This document shows, piece after piece, positions 21,593-31,525 of a DNA stretch of 64,000 bases. Location: contig CAMAXI010000007.1 in NCBI GenBank assembly GCA_945862165.1, forward strand, positions 1 to 64,000, given 5' to 3'. The notes under the pieces are model-generated. The model did not search any database. It saw only the letters and a program-made list of their open reading frames with translations, and had not been told where the DNA came from. Each line of letters opens with the position of its first letter. The stretch's first letter is position 1. A program made the translations under genes and the position numbers. Origin of the DNA: Chryseobacterium gleum (GTDB lineage: Bacteria; Bacteroidota; Bacteroidia; Flavobacteriales_D; Crocinitomicaceae).

Positions 21593-22294
21593 TTATATGG
21601 ATATTATTCCGTTTAAATCTACTAAATCATTCTTAATCACAACATTTTTTAATCTTTGAAAGTAGTTGTGGCCACCCTTTTTTTTCATGAAAGCATTTGG
21701 TTCATAATTTTGTCTTACACAATAGGCAATAACATCATTCATTTGATGTAAGAGTGAATTTCTAGAATCTCTAAAAATAGGATCTTCAATTATCTTATTA
21801 ATTCTATCATTATTCGTATGTCTTTGCCCTCTTATGAGAATCCTGAGTTTTTCTCCATCTGTATTATCGGATAATATAATTCCTTTTTCATTTTGATGTT
21901 TAGTTTTTAGATGTTCTTCAAACGTATGTAATAATTGAATCCAAGTAGTATTAAAAACATCTTCGTTTGGATTTATTTTGTTTTTTACAACACTAAATAT
22001 TTCAATATTTTCTTGGGTATTTAACCAATCAATACATTTTTTTATAATATCTAATCGATCATTCCGCTTTATTCTTACTAATTCTTTTGGACGATTAATT
22101 AATTCAGTACAATGGATTTCTTCTCTTAATTTTAGTCCTTTTGAATCTCTTAGTTGATTTCTGAATTTTACTAATTCATCTAATGTGTTTCTCCATTTTG
22201 ATTCATGTATAATTAATGCTGATAACACAAAATACTTTGTAGGACTATTTTTTATTCCAACATCTCCGCTCTCATCGACATATAATAAATACAT
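21593..22294 (-). CDS. DUF3800 domain-containing protein
   Basis: N-terminal MYLLYVDESGDVG and distal D/N-rich motifs (ILSDNTDGEKLR, HQMNDVIAY) fit DUF3800. Confidence 0.8.
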   Translation of the reverse strand: MYLLYVDESGDVGIKNSPTKYFVLSALIIHESKWRNTLDELVKFRNQLRDSKGLKLREEIHCTELINRPKELVRIKRNDRLDIIKKCIDWLNTQENIEIFSVVKNKINPNEDVFNTTWIQLLHTFEEHLKTKHQNEKGIILSDNTDGEKLRILIRGQRHTNNDRINKIIEDPIFRDSRNSLLHQMNDVIAYCVRQNYEPNAFMKKKGGHNYFQRLKNVVIKNDLVDLNGIISI

Positions 22295-22362
22295 ATATTT
22301 TAATTTGTCTATCTAAGTTAATTAACATTTTTATTAATTGAAAGTTTCAGTACATTTGAACT

Positions 22363-23010
22363 ATGAAATTTCTTTCTAATCTAATCTCCTGGATTTTTCT
22401 TCCTCTTTTCATGCCGGTCTACGCCTTATTATTAACGATGTATATCCCATCTTTAGAAGAAGGTTCTTTTCAAAATAAGACGATTTATTTGTTGGATCCG
22501 CGATTGAAGTTAGCCTTATTGGGCATTTTCTTTCTTTTTTCTTTTTTAGCACCTGCCATTTCTTTAGTCATTTTAAAACGCAACAATAAGATTTCCAATT
22601 TAGAAATTGATAATCGTTCCGAACGTTCGATACCAATTTTAATTACCGCAATCTATAGTGCAGTACTTGCTTGGTTTTTGATAGCGAAAACACCTGAAGG
22701 AATTTTACCTGCTGCCATCTATTTATTACCTGCGGGTGGTACCGTTGCTATTTTATTAGTCTTATTGATTACCCGCTTTGATAAGATTAGTTTGCATGCA
22801 TTAGGTGTAGGTATGTTAATGGGTTTTTTGATTGCTTATTTCCAAACCCAAGCACAATTTCAGTTGGTTATATTATTTCTGGCAACGATTCTTAGTGGTG
22901 TAGTAATGTCAGCTCGTTTATATTTAGGTAAACATAATTTACGCCAATGTTTGATGGGGTATTTTTTAGGGATGTTAGTTATTTATTTAACGATTAAATT
23001 TTTGGGCTAG
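22363..23010 (+). CDS. Integral membrane protein (PAP2-like, uncharacterised)
   Basis: 215-aa polytopic membrane protein: MKFLSNLISWIFLPLFMPVYALLLTMYIPS... Confidence 0.55.
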   Translation: MKFLSNLISWIFLPLFMPVYALLLTMYIPSLEEGSFQNKTIYLLDPRLKLALLGIFFLFSFLAPAISLVILKRNNKISNLEIDNRSERSIPILITAIYSAVLAWFLIAKTPEGILPAAIYLLPAGGTVAILLVLLITRFDKISLHALGVGMLMGFLIAYFQTQAQFQLVILFLATILSGVVMSARLYLGKHNLRQCLMGYFLGMLVIYLTIKFLG

Positions 23011-23114
23011 TAACTCATTTTCACCCACCTCTTTCCTCCCTCTAGGGAGAATTCCTCCACATTTCCTACTAAATTATTAATCATTCTCTGACTAATTTAA
23101 AAATTGATTATAAA

Positions 23115-23146
23115 AAAAGGCTGTTTCAATGAAGAAACAGCCTTTT
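23115..23146. terminator. Bidirectional terminator between convergent genes
   Basis: AAAAGGCTGTTTC-AATGAA-GAAACAGCCTTTT, 13-bp perfect arms. Confidence 0.8.
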
Positions 23147-23159
23147 AATAGTTATCCAA

Positions 23160-23206
23160 AAGTCTAATGTCTTTCGTCTAATAGTCTTTTGTCTAGTATT
23201 CAAAAG
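23160..23206. repeat. Dispersed short repeat (GTCTTTTGTCTAAT-type), copy A
   Basis: AAGTCTAATGTCTTTCGTCTAATAGTCTTTTGTCTAGTATTCAAAAGTC overlapping the accC 3' end. Confidence 0.6.
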
Positions 23207-24527
23207 TCTCCATGAACTTAGTTGTGAAGTTTCCATTACAGAAATCCTCGTTCATCATTAATTTTTGGTGGAAAGGAATCGTAGTTTTAATCCCTTCAAT
23301 GATGTATTCATCCAATGCTCTTCGCATTTTAAGAATTGCTTCTTCGCGTGTTTGAGCTACTACGATCAATTTTGAAATCATCGAATCATAGTTCGGTGGT
23401 ATTGTATATCCTGAGTATGCGTGTGTGTCGATACGTACACCGTGCCCTCCAGGACAATGGTATGTCGTAATTAATCCTGGGGAAGGTCTAAAATCGTTAA
23501 ATGGATCTTCCGCATTGATACGACATTGAATCGCGTGCATTTGTGGAAAGTAGTTTTTACCAGAGATTGTTTCACCTGCAGCAATTTTGATTTGCTCCTT
23601 GATTAAGTCAAAGTTGATTACCTCTTCTGTAATTGTATGCTCTACTTGGATACGTGTATTCATTTCCATGAAGTAGAAATCACGGTTTTTGTCTACCAAG
23701 AATTCAACTGTACCAACTCCTTCGTAATTTACCGCTTTCGTAGCTTTAATAGCAGCTTCACCCATACGTTGACGTAAGTCATCCGTCATGAATGGTGAAG
23801 GCGTTTCTTCCACTAATTTTTGGTGTCTACGTTGGATAGAACAGTCACGCTCGGACATGTGACAAGCGTTTCCGTGTTGATCCCCTGCAATTTGAATTTC
23901 GATATGACGTGGTTCTTCAATGTATTTTTCCATGTAGATACCATCATTTCCGAATGCTGCTGCTGCTTCTTGCTTTGCAGAATTCCAAAGCGCTTCCATA
24001 TCTTCTTCTTTCCAAACAATTCGCATCCCTTTTCCACCACCACCAGCAGTTGCTTTGATGATTACTGGGTAAACGATTTGTTTTGCTTGAACGATTGCAT
24101 CTTCTAAACTTTCTACTAATCCTACAGAACCTGGAATACAAGGTACACCTGCAGCAATCATGGTTGCTTTTGCAGTTGCTTTATCTCCCATTTTCGCAAT
24201 TTGTTCTGGTAACGCTCCGATGAATTTAATCCCGTGTTGCTGACAAATTTCGGAGAATTTTTCATTTTCAGACAAGAAACCATATCCTGGGTGAATTGCA
24301 TCTGCATTCGTGATTTCAGCTGCAGCAATGATATTTGCGATAGATAAATAAGACTTTGAACTTACTGGAGGTCCTATACATACTGCTTCGTCTGCAAAAC
24401 GCACTGGTAAACTGTCTTTATCAGCCGTCGAATATACCGCAACAGTTTTAATACCCATTTCTTTACATGTACGAATGATACGTAAAGCAATTTCACCTCT
24501 GTTTGCAATTAATATTTTTTTAAACAT
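23193..24527 (-). CDS. accC: Acetyl-CoA carboxylase, biotin carboxylase subunit
   Basis: [78 protein letters not shown]. Confidence 0.96.
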   Translation of the reverse strand: MFKKILIANRGEIALRIIRTCKEMGIKTVAVYSTADKDSLPVRFADEAVCIGPPVSSKSYLSIANIIAAAEITNADAIHPGYGFLSENEKFSEICQQHGIKFIGALPEQIAKMGDKATAKATMIAAGVPCIPGSVGLVESLEDAIVQAKQIVYPVIIKATAGGGGKGMRIVWKEEDMEALWNSAKQEAAAAFGNDGIYMEKYIEEPRHIEIQIAGDQHGNACHMSERDCSIQRRHQKLVEETPSPFMTDDLRQRMGEAAIKATKAVNYEGVGTVEFLVDKNRDFYFMEMNTRIQVEHTITEEVINFDLIKEQIKIAAGETISGKNYFPQMHAIQCRINAEDPFNDFRPSPGLITTYHCPGGHGVRIDTHAYSGYTIPPNYDSMISKLIVVAQTREEAILKMRRALDEYIIEGIKTTIPFHQKLMMNEDFCNGNFTTKFMETFEY

Positions 24528-24551
24528 CTGTTAATTATTATATATGAAAAA

Positions 24552-24591
24552 GGGACTTGTATTTTAGAGTAACTCTAAAATTTCAAATCCC
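24552..24591 (-). terminator. Terminator/attenuator-like hairpin between accB and accC
   Basis: Minus strand GGGATTTGAAATTTTAGAG-TTA-CTCTAAAATACAAGTCCC then TTTTTC; 9-bp perfect inner stem plus imperfect outer stem. Confidence 0.55.
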
Positions 24592-24609
24592 AATTAAATG
24601 AATGAATTA

Positions 24610-25089
24610 TTAAGCTGGATCAACCAAAAATAATGGTTGGTCGTATTCTACAGGAGATGCATCGTCCACTAAAACTTTAACGATTCTACCAGAAATTTCT
24701 GCTTCGATATCATTAAATAATTTCATCGCTTCAATGATACAAACTACTTTACCTTTTTCGATTGAATCTCCTACATTTGCTAATGCTGGTTTATCTGGTG
24801 AAGTTGAACGGTAGAAAGTTCCAATCATTGGTGACTTGATTGTAATGTATTTAGCATCTTCTGAAACTGCTGGTGCTTTTGGTGTTTCAGCTGTCACAGC
24901 TACTGGTGCAGGTGCAGCAGCAGGTGCAGAAATTTGTTGTGGAGCTTGTACGTATACGGTATGCTCTTCTTTTTTGCTCTTATTTTCAGCTTTAATAACG
25001 ATTTTAAAATCTTTTTGCTCGATTTCAACTTCGCTTACACCTGATTTAGATACAAACTTGATTAAATCTTGAATTTCAGTTAAGTTCAT
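24610..25089 (-). CDS. accB: Acetyl-CoA carboxylase, biotin carboxyl carrier protein
   Basis: Ala/Pro-rich linker and VVCIIEAMKLFNDIEAEISG biotinylation motif. Confidence 0.96.
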   Translation of the reverse strand: MNLTEIQDLIKFVSKSGVSEVEIEQKDFKIVIKAENKSKKEEHTVYVQAPQQISAPAAAPAPVAVTAETPKAPAVSEDAKYITIKSPMIGTFYRSTSPDKPALANVGDSIEKGKVVCIIEAMKLFNDIEAEISGRIVKVLVDDASPVEYDQPLFLVDPA

Positions 25090-25114
25090 GTTTTGATTTA
25101 TTAGTTCTTAATTT

Positions 25115-26104
25115 TTATGAATTATAGGCCCATTTTAAATAAACGGATCCCCAAGTAAATCCTCCACCAAAAGCAGACAGTAATAAATTATCTCCTTTTT
25201 TCAATTGTTTTTCCCAATCCCACAAACATAAAGGTAATGTTCCTGCAGTTGTATTACCATACTTTTGTATGTTAATCATTACTTTTTCTTTCGGAATCCC
25301 ACAACGTTCTGCTGTAGCATCAATGATGCGTAAGTTTGCTTGATGCGGTACTAACCAATTGATATCTTCACTTTTCAAATTGTTTTTTTCCATGATTTCC
25401 GCCGAAACTTCTGCCATGTTTGTTACTGCAAATTTGAATACAGTTTTTCCTTCTTGTTTAACGTAATGATCTCTATTTTGAACTGTTTCTAAAGTTGCTG
25501 GACTAGCAGAACCACCTGCAGGTTGGATTAGGTAGTGTCTTCCAGAACCATCGCTACGTAAAATAGCATCCATAATACCTAAATTTTCCGTATTTGGTTC
25601 TAATAAGACTACACCAGCACCATCACCAAAGATAACACATGTTGTACGATCTTCATAATCGATGATTGAACTCATTTTATCTACACCCACAATTAGTACT
25701 TTTTTATGTGTACCTGCTTCAATAAATTTTGCGCCAGTTTGTAGTGCATAAATGAAACCAGAACATGCTGCGATTAAATCAAATCCCCATGCGTTTGTCA
25801 TTCCTACTTTGTCACAAATAATATTTGCGGTACTAGGGAAAGGGTGGTCTGGAGTAACTGTAGCAACAATTACTAATTCAATATCTAATGGATCAATACC
25901 TTTTTTTGCGAGTAAAGCCTTTACAGCTTCTGCACCCATGTCTGAAGATGCACCATTTTTCATGATTCTTCTTTCAGAAATTCCTGTTCTAGATAATATC
26001 CATTCATCTGTTGTGTCAACGATTTTAGCTAAATCGTGATTTGTCATAACTGTTTCAGGTAAATATCCTTGAACTCCGGTAATTGCGGCTGTAATTTTGC
26101 TCAT
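25115..26104 (-). CDS. fabH: Beta-ketoacyl-ACP synthase III
   Basis: [78 protein letters not shown]. Confidence 0.96.
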   Translation of the reverse strand: MSKITAAITGVQGYLPETVMTNHDLAKIVDTTDEWILSRTGISERRIMKNGASSDMGAEAVKALLAKKGIDPLDIELVIVATVTPDHPFPSTANIICDKVGMTNAWGFDLIAACSGFIYALQTGAKFIEAGTHKKVLIVGVDKMSSIIDYEDRTTCVIFGDGAGVVLLEPNTENLGIMDAILRSDGSGRHYLIQPAGGSASPATLETVQNRDHYVKQEGKTVFKFAVTNMAEVSAEIMEKNNLKSEDINWLVPHQANLRIIDATAERCGIPKEKVMINIQKYGNTTAGTLPLCLWDWEKQLKKGDNLLLSAFGGGFTWGSVYLKWAYNS

Positions 26105-26108
26105 ATAA

Positions 26109-27047
26109 CTAGTTAAATGCTTCGTTTACTTTTGTTGCCAATCCGGATTTTGCTACTTCATACGAATGTAACAACATGTTTTTTACTGCGATATCGTTAG
26201 AGATACCATGACCAATAATTACATTTCCTTTAACCCCTAAGATTGGCGTGCCTCCATAATTTTCATAATTGAAACGATCGAAATATTCGTCTTGAATACC
26301 TCTTTTTTTCATCATGTAATACAATCCTTCGGCTTGTTTAAGAACGATATTCCCTGTGAAACCATCACATACAATTACATCTGCTTTACCACGGAATATA
26401 TCTCTACCTTCTATGTTTCCGATGAAATTTACCTCTTCAGATTCAGCGAGTAATTTATGTACAGCAATCGTAAGTAGATTCCCTTTCGATTCTTCTTCGC
26501 CGATATTTAATAGTGCGACTTTAGGGTTTTCAATACCATATACATTTTTAGCATATAGTGACCCTAATACAGCAAATTGATAAAGTACATCTGGCTTGCA
26601 ATCTGCATTAGAGCCTACGTCTAATAATACAGAATTTCCACCGTCAAACGATGGAATAACCGATGTGATACAAGGACGAATAATTCCAGGAATCGTATTT
26701 ACTTTATAAATCGCACCTACCAACATTGCACCTGTATTTCCTGTACTTGCAAAAGCATCAATTTCTTTTTTTGCTAGCAAGTCAAACCCAACAGAAATTG
26801 TACTGTTTGGTTTTTGAGGAATCGCACGGGTTGGATGGTCATGCATCGTGATAACATCCGGTGCATGTACGATTTCGAAATCATCTGGATTTGCTCCACG
26901 CGACTTTAGGTCATCTACGATAGTATCGTGATCACCTAATAGTACGAGTTTTACGTCCCGAGGAAGTTCTTTTTGAGCGAGTATCGCACCAGATATATTT
27001 GCATCTGGTGCGAAATCGCCACCTAAAATATCTATTCCTATCTTCAT
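26109..27047 (-). CDS. plsX: Phosphate acyltransferase
   Basis: [28 protein letters not shown]...; [23 protein letters not shown]. Confidence 0.95.
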   Translation of the reverse strand: MKIGIDILGGDFAPDANISGAILAQKELPRDVKLVLLGDHDTIVDDLKSRGANPDDFEIVHAPDVITMHDHPTRAIPQKPNSTISVGFDLLAKKEIDAFASTGNTGAMLVGAIYKVNTIPGIIRPCITSVIPSFDGGNSVLLDVGSNADCKPDVLYQFAVLGSLYAKNVYGIENPKVALLNIGEEESKGNLLTIAVHKLLAESEEVNFIGNIEGRDIFRGKADVIVCDGFTGNIVLKQAEGLYYMMKKRGIQDEYFDRFNYENYGGTPILGVKGNVIIGHGISNDIAVKNMLLHSYEVAKSGLATKVNEAFN

Positions 27048-27064
27048 CAGGAAGAATGAATTAA

Positions 27065-27256
27065 TTAAATCGCTACTTCTTTTTCAGCTACTACTTTACC
27101 TTTATAGTAAAGTTTTCCTTCATGCCAGTGTGCATGGTGGAATAAGTGAGGCTGACCTGTAGTTGGACAAATCGCAATATTGTCAGCTACTGCTTTAAAA
27201 TGCGTTCTTCTTTTGTCTCTTCTAGTTGTCGAAGTTCTTCGTTTAGGATGTGCCAT
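27065..27256 (-). CDS. rpmF: 50S ribosomal protein L32
   Basis: [23 protein letters not shown]...; directly upstream of plsX. Confidence 0.95.
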   Translation of the reverse strand: MAHPKRRTSTTRRDKRRTHFKAVADNIAICPTTGQPHLFHHAHWHEGKLYYKGKVVAEKEVAI

Positions 27257-27280
27257 TTTACTTTGTTTATATTATAACGT

Positions 27281-27904
27281 TTAATTCAAATTTTTTAAAA
27301 TTGCGAATTGAGGGTTGATTGGTCTGTCAAGTGGGTCATCTTCCGGTTCATCTTGGTCATCTGCGTCATTTTCGTCTTCATCTTCCCAATTTTCGTCGTC
27401 TTCCCATTCGTCTTCTTCGTCCCAATCCTCATCGTCTAGTTCTTCCTCTTCTACATTCGCATTAATGGTATGCTTTTGTATTAGTTCCCACATTTCTTCA
27501 TCACATTCACCAGGTTTATGTGTTGCTCTTAGTGGTAACAAGGAAGTGATTAATTCGTAAATAGGGAAAGTGACGTCTATTTGATAACTATCTGGGTGTA
27601 TAACCACTAGATTTTCATCTTCTTCGTCTTCTGTTCCAAATTTGTAAATTAATCTATATTCTCCTTGGATGTCCAAATTCATCGGCGTGTCACAGCGATC
27701 ACATGTAGTAGAAACAGAACCTTTAATTGCAAAATGGGCAATTAACATGGTGTCTTTTTTTTCTAACTCTAGTGTCGCTTCTAAAACGCCTGCGTGAATT
27801 ATGGAATATTCCATAGATTCAAAGAACGATGTTTTTATCTCGTATTCGAAATGATATTTTCCTACTTTTAATCCAACAAATGGAATGTTAAATTCGTTAT
27901 TCAT
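27281..27904 (-). CDS. DUF177 (YceD-like) protein with extremely acidic C-terminal tail
   Basis: MNNEFNIPFVGLKVGKYHFEYEIK; CDRC; located upstream of rpmF as is usual. Start at the internal Met (27904) rather than 27934. Confidence 0.85.
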   Translation of the reverse strand: MNNEFNIPFVGLKVGKYHFEYEIKTSFFESMEYSIIHAGVLEATLELEKKDTMLIAHFAIKGSVSTTCDRCDTPMNLDIQGEYRLIYKFGTEDEEDENLVVIHPDSYQIDVTFPIYELITSLLPLRATHKPGECDEEMWELIQKHTINANVEEEELDDEDWDEEDEWEDDENWEDEDENDADDQDEPEDDPLDRPINPQFAILKNLN

Positions 27905-28001
27905 TCTTTTCGCTTCATTAAAATAGGAAAGCAAAGGTAATAAAATTAAACGAAGATTGTTTATATCTTTTTAATTTTTACTCTTTTTTATTGTTTTATG
28001 C

Positions 28002-29096
28002 TTATTCAACGCGATTATTTGCGAATGGTTTTCGTTTAAATTCAGGCGATTTTTGTTCCGATAATGGGTTAGCGTGTATTTCTTTGACAAACTTTCGTGT
28101 TTTATAAATTTCTACCGCTAAATAAATTGCATTGCGCATGGATTGTGCGGAAGCGATTCCTTTTCCTGCGATATCAAACGCTGTTCCATGGTCAGGGGAT
28201 GTTCGTACAATTGGAAGTCCAGCAGTAAAGTTCACTCCTTCGTCAAAAGTTAAGGCTTTAAACCCTGTTAATCCTTGGTCGTGGTACATTGCAAGAACCG
28301 CGTCGAATTGATTGAATTGTGAAGAACCAAAGAATCCATCCGCAGGATAAGGACCGAAAACAAGCATTCCTTTATCAAAATTTTCTTTAATAATTGGAAT
28401 GATTATTTCTTCCTCTTCCTTTCCTAATTTACCATTTTCACCTGCGTGTGGATTTAGTCCAAGTACAGCAATTTTAGGTCTAACGATTCCGAAATCTTTT
28501 TTCAAACTGTTTTCCAAAACTGTAAGTTTCGCTTGAATTTTTTCTTTCGATAAATTATCCGAAACTTCTTTTACAGGAATATGGCTTGTTGCTAGAGCAA
28601 CGCGTAAGTTTTGACCAACCATCATCATTAGTGCTTCTTCTTGATTGGAAAGATGCGCTAAATATTCTGTATGTCCTGGAAATTTAAAATCAGCTAAAGC
28701 AATAGCTTCTTTAGAAATTGGTGCAGTGACAAGCACATCGATTTTTCCAGATGCTAAATCTTGCGTTGCTCTTTCTAATGATGCAAAGGCATATTTACCT
28801 CCAGTTTCATTCATTTCACCAATTTGAAAGCGTATTTCATCGTTCCACACATTAATTATATTGATTTTATGTGGTATCGCTTCTTCTGCTGTTTTACAAG
28901 ATTGGTAAGCAAATTCTTCTTCCTTCACCATTTTTTTATGGTAGGATATCGTTTTTGTTGAACCATAGATGATCGGTGTAAACTCCGATAAAATACGTGC
29001 ATCTCCAAGTGCTTTGATTATAACTTCCGGACCTATTCCATTGACATCACCTATGGTAATTCCCACACGGATTGCTGCTAGTTTATCCTTTTCCAT
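28002..29096 (-). CDS. pdxA: 4-hydroxythreonine-4-phosphate dehydrogenase
   Basis: RVGITIGDVNGIGPEVIIKAL; NPHAGENGKLGKEEEEII; YHDQGLTGFKAL; TSPDHGTAFDIAGKGIA. Confidence 0.95.
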   Translation of the reverse strand: MEKDKLAAIRVGITIGDVNGIGPEVIIKALGDARILSEFTPIIYGSTKTISYHKKMVKEEEFAYQSCKTAEEAIPHKINIINVWNDEIRFQIGEMNETGGKYAFASLERATQDLASGKIDVLVTAPISKEAIALADFKFPGHTEYLAHLSNQEEALMMMVGQNLRVALATSHIPVKEVSDNLSKEKIQAKLTVLENSLKKDFGIVRPKIAVLGLNPHAGENGKLGKEEEEIIIPIIKENFDKGMLVFGPYPADGFFGSSQFNQFDAVLAMYHDQGLTGFKALTFDEGVNFTAGLPIVRTSPDHGTAFDIAGKGIASAQSMRNAIYLAVEIYKTRKFVKEIHANPLSEQKSPEFKRKPFANNRVE

Positions 29097-30486
29097 TGTA
29101 GTTGTTTTCCAAGAAATGTGTTAAAAGTCGAATACCGACACCTGTACCTCCTAATCCTTTGTAATTTTCTTTCGCTTCTAAGAAAGAAGGTCCTGCAATG
29201 TCTAAATGAACATAAGGTGCTTTTACGAAATGTTCTAAGAATTTACCAGCAGTGATCATTCCTGCAGTTCTTCCGCCGATATTTTTCATGTCTGCAATGG
29301 AAGACTTTAATTGATCTTTATATTCATCCCAGAATGGAAGTTGCACTACACGTTCGTGTACTTCGTTTCCAGACTCGGTTAATTTGTCTAATACTTTTTG
29401 TTTCGCGTTCCCCATCATACAGGAAGCTTTTGTTCCGATAGCTACCACTGCTGCCCCCGTTAATGTTGCAGCATCAATAACTAATTCAGGGTTGAATTTA
29501 TTGGAATATGCCAATGCATCTGCTAGGATCATACGACCTTCTGCATCTGTATTTAATACTTCAATGGTTGTTCCGTCGTACATGAGAATCACATCCCCAG
29601 GTGCATACGCATTAAGTCCTGGTCGGTTGTCTGTCGCTGGAATTAATCCAATGATATGTACCGGAAGTTTATTCAAGGCAGCAGCATAGATTGTTCCAGC
29701 CATACAAGCAGCACCAGCCATATCGCTTTTCATCAAGTCCATGGAGCTAGCTGTTGGTTTTAAACTTAAGCCACCAGTGTCGTATACAACACCTTTACCT
29801 ACTAGTACAACTGGTTTTTTATTTGTCGCGTTTTTAGGTTTGTACTCGATAACAGTAAATGTTGGTGGGTCAATAGAACCTTTGTTTACAGCAAGTAAAC
29901 CTCCCATTTTAAGTGCTTCGATTTTATTTTTCTCAAAAATTTCTACAGAAAAACCAGCGATTTCTCCAAGTGTAGCAATTTCATTCGCTAATTGTGTTGC
30001 CGTTAAAAAAGAAACAGGTTCATTCACCATGTCTCGTGCCCAAAGAACAGATTTTAGTACGTTGTTCAGGTTTGTAATTTCTTCTTTACCGAATTTCCCG
30101 ATTACAAAAATATTTTCAAGTGCATATTTTTTCTTGTCTGCATCTTTGAAGTATTTTAAGAATTGGTAGTTAGATAACGCGAAACCTTCAGCGACACTTA
30201 ATACTCCCTCTTTTTTACCAATGATGGTAATGTTTTTTTCGGTACGTGGAAGTTTTGCTCTTACATCATGCCCAGCAATGCGTAATTTTTCTTTGTTTTC
30301 ATTTTCACGAATAAAGAAAATATGTTGGTTACCAAATTTTAAGAAGTCGAAATCTTCTTTTCCTTTAACGAATTCAGCAGCTTGTTGAAAAACAAGTGGG
30401 TTTTCTGTTTCTGAAAGGGTGTTTTTTTTGTCCAATAGAAAAACGAGGCTTTCCGTTGGCGCGTAATTTTTTATTTCTTTTATCAT
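29083..30486 (-). CDS. pepA: Leucyl aminopeptidase family (M17) protein
   Basis: VGKGVVYDTGGLSLKPTASMD-like motif, KSDMAGAA, NTDAEGRMILADAL. Start at MIKEIK (30486) preferred over 30519. Confidence 0.92.
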   Translation of the reverse strand: MIKEIKNYAPTESLVFLLDKKNTLSETENPLVFQQAAEFVKGKEDFDFLKFGNQHIFFIRENENKEKLRIAGHDVRAKLPRTEKNITIIGKKEGVLSVAEGFALSNYQFLKYFKDADKKKYALENIFVIGKFGKEEITNLNNVLKSVLWARDMVNEPVSFLTATQLANEIATLGEIAGFSVEIFEKNKIEALKMGGLLAVNKGSIDPPTFTVIEYKPKNATNKKPVVLVGKGVVYDTGGLSLKPTASSMDLMKSDMAGAACMAGTIYAAALNKLPVHIIGLIPATDNRPGLNAYAPGDVILMYDGTTIEVLNTDAEGRMILADALAYSNKFNPELVIDAATLTGAAVVAIGTKASCMMGNAKQKVLDKLTESGNEVHERVVQLPFWDEYKDQLKSSIADMKNIGGRTAGMITAGKFLEHFVKAPYVHLDIAGPSFLEAKENYKGLGGTGVGIRLLTHFLENNYNGKG

Positions 30487-30514
30487 AGTAAATCTTTTTA
30501 CGAAAGTAAAGGTA

Positions 30515-30560
30515 ATCAAAAGTCGTTAGACATTAGACAAAAGACATCAGACAAAAGAAA
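30515..30560. repeat. Dispersed short repeat (GTCTTTTGTCTAAT-type), copy B, inverted relative to copy A
   Basis: ATCAAAAGTCGTTAGACATTAGACAAAAGACATCAGACAAAAG; reverse complement CTTTTGTCTGATGTCTTTTGTCTAATGTCTAACGACTTTTGAT resembles copy A. Confidence 0.6.
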
Positions 30561-30612
30561 TGGGATGCATTTCATCTTTTTAATGATTCCACATGTTTTT
30601 TGAAATGAAATG

Positions 30613-30957
30613 TTAGTTGTTCGTGTTTAATTTGGTGTAGTTGTAGTAAGAAGTTGCTAAAATTCCTAGAATGATAAATGGGAAAAATGTTTGAAAATTC
30701 ACACCATCCACTGCACCATGACTGATACTTGCGAATAGGAAATTAAACGTAAATCCTGCATATGCAAGTTCTTTCAATTTGCGTGGTAATTTAGGGATGA
30801 TTATAATTAAAGCTCCTAGTACTTTGAAAATCACCAATGCATTTCCGAAGTATTCCGGATATCCAAGGTGACTGATGCCTTCTTTTGCTAATTTAGATTG
30901 TGAGGTTAGCGCCGGCATAACACCTTCCATTAAAAATATTAAGCTCGTTGTAATCCA
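30613..30957 (-). pseudogene. DoxX-like membrane protein with disrupted 5' end (or alternative start at 30930)
   Basis: ORF 30613..30930 begins mid-domain (MEGVMPALTSQSKLAKEGISHLGYPEYFGNALVIFKVLGALIIIIPKLPRKLKELAYAGF). The same frame continues upstream as WITTSLIFL to an in-frame TAA at 30958-30960. A poly-A tract and an ATG lie just beyond, in another frame. Confidence 0.55.
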
Positions 30958-31011
30958 TTAAATAATTTTATTTTTTTTTCATCGGTTTTATTTTTTTTGG
31001 AATAAAAATAT

Positions 31012-31506
31012 TTAAATTTTTCCATCTTCCAGCAATGTTGCCAATTCTTCAAAGGTCATTGTGATTCCTTGTTCGAAGCCCATTTCAATTAATTTATGAA
31101 TTTCTTCTTCGGAATTATAGGTGGTTTTAAATTCTACACTGGTACCAGTTTCCGTTTTTGTAAACGTGTTTTTCCCAAGAGATATTGGTAATTCCGTATT
31201 TGTATTTCCGTCCTCATCGCAAAATTCATCTTCGATAGCATAGCTTACCATTGGATCAATCTTAAGGAAGTTCATTTTCCCCCAGTGTTTTTCATTTTCA
31301 GGACTCACCATCGCGTATAACCAGTAACCACCTTCGGAAAAATGCATGGTTTTTGTTTCCGCACGCCAAGGTTTAGGAGCCCACCATTTTTCTAATGATT
31401 CACTTTCTGTGAACGCTTTCCAAACTGTTTCTAATGGTGCATTGAATTCTCGGGATACCAAAATTGATTTTTCTTGAAAATCTTTACTTACGATTGTTTT
31501 ACTCAT
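31012..31506 (-). CDS. SRPBCC (AHSA1/START-like) domain protein
   Basis: ILVSREFNAPLETVWKAFTESESLEKWWAPKPWRAETKTMHFSEGGYWLYAMVSPENEKHWG. Confidence 0.88.
   Translation of the reverse strand: MSKTIVSKDFQEKSILVSREFNAPLETVWKAFTESESLEKWWAPKPWRAETKTMHFSEGGYWLYAMVSPENEKHWGKMNFLKIDPMVSYAIEDEFCDEDGNTNTELPISLGKNTFTKTETGTSVEFKTTYNSEEEIHKLIEMGFEQGITMTFEELATLLEDGKI
31404..31506. repeat. Direct repeat copy 1 (5' end of intact SRPBCC gene)
   Basis: 31404-31485 is identical over 82 bp to 34574-34655; homology extends to the start codon. Confidence 0.95.
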
Positions 31507-31525
31507 GTTGTATTATTTAAATTGT

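Noticed and set aside
23813-24141. Small overlapping ORFs in accC (both strands)
   Set aside because: Embedded in the highly conserved accC frame; out-of-frame or antisense coincidences.
27315-27560. Ser-rich 81-aa plus-strand ORF (SSGSSSGSSWSSASFSSSS...)
   Set aside because: Antisense artefact of the Asp/Glu-rich tail of the DUF177 gene (GAT/GAA/GAC reverse complemented).
29384-30169. Plus-strand ORFs opposite pepA (101 and 142 aa)
   Set aside because: Antisense shadow ORFs of a conserved aminopeptidase.
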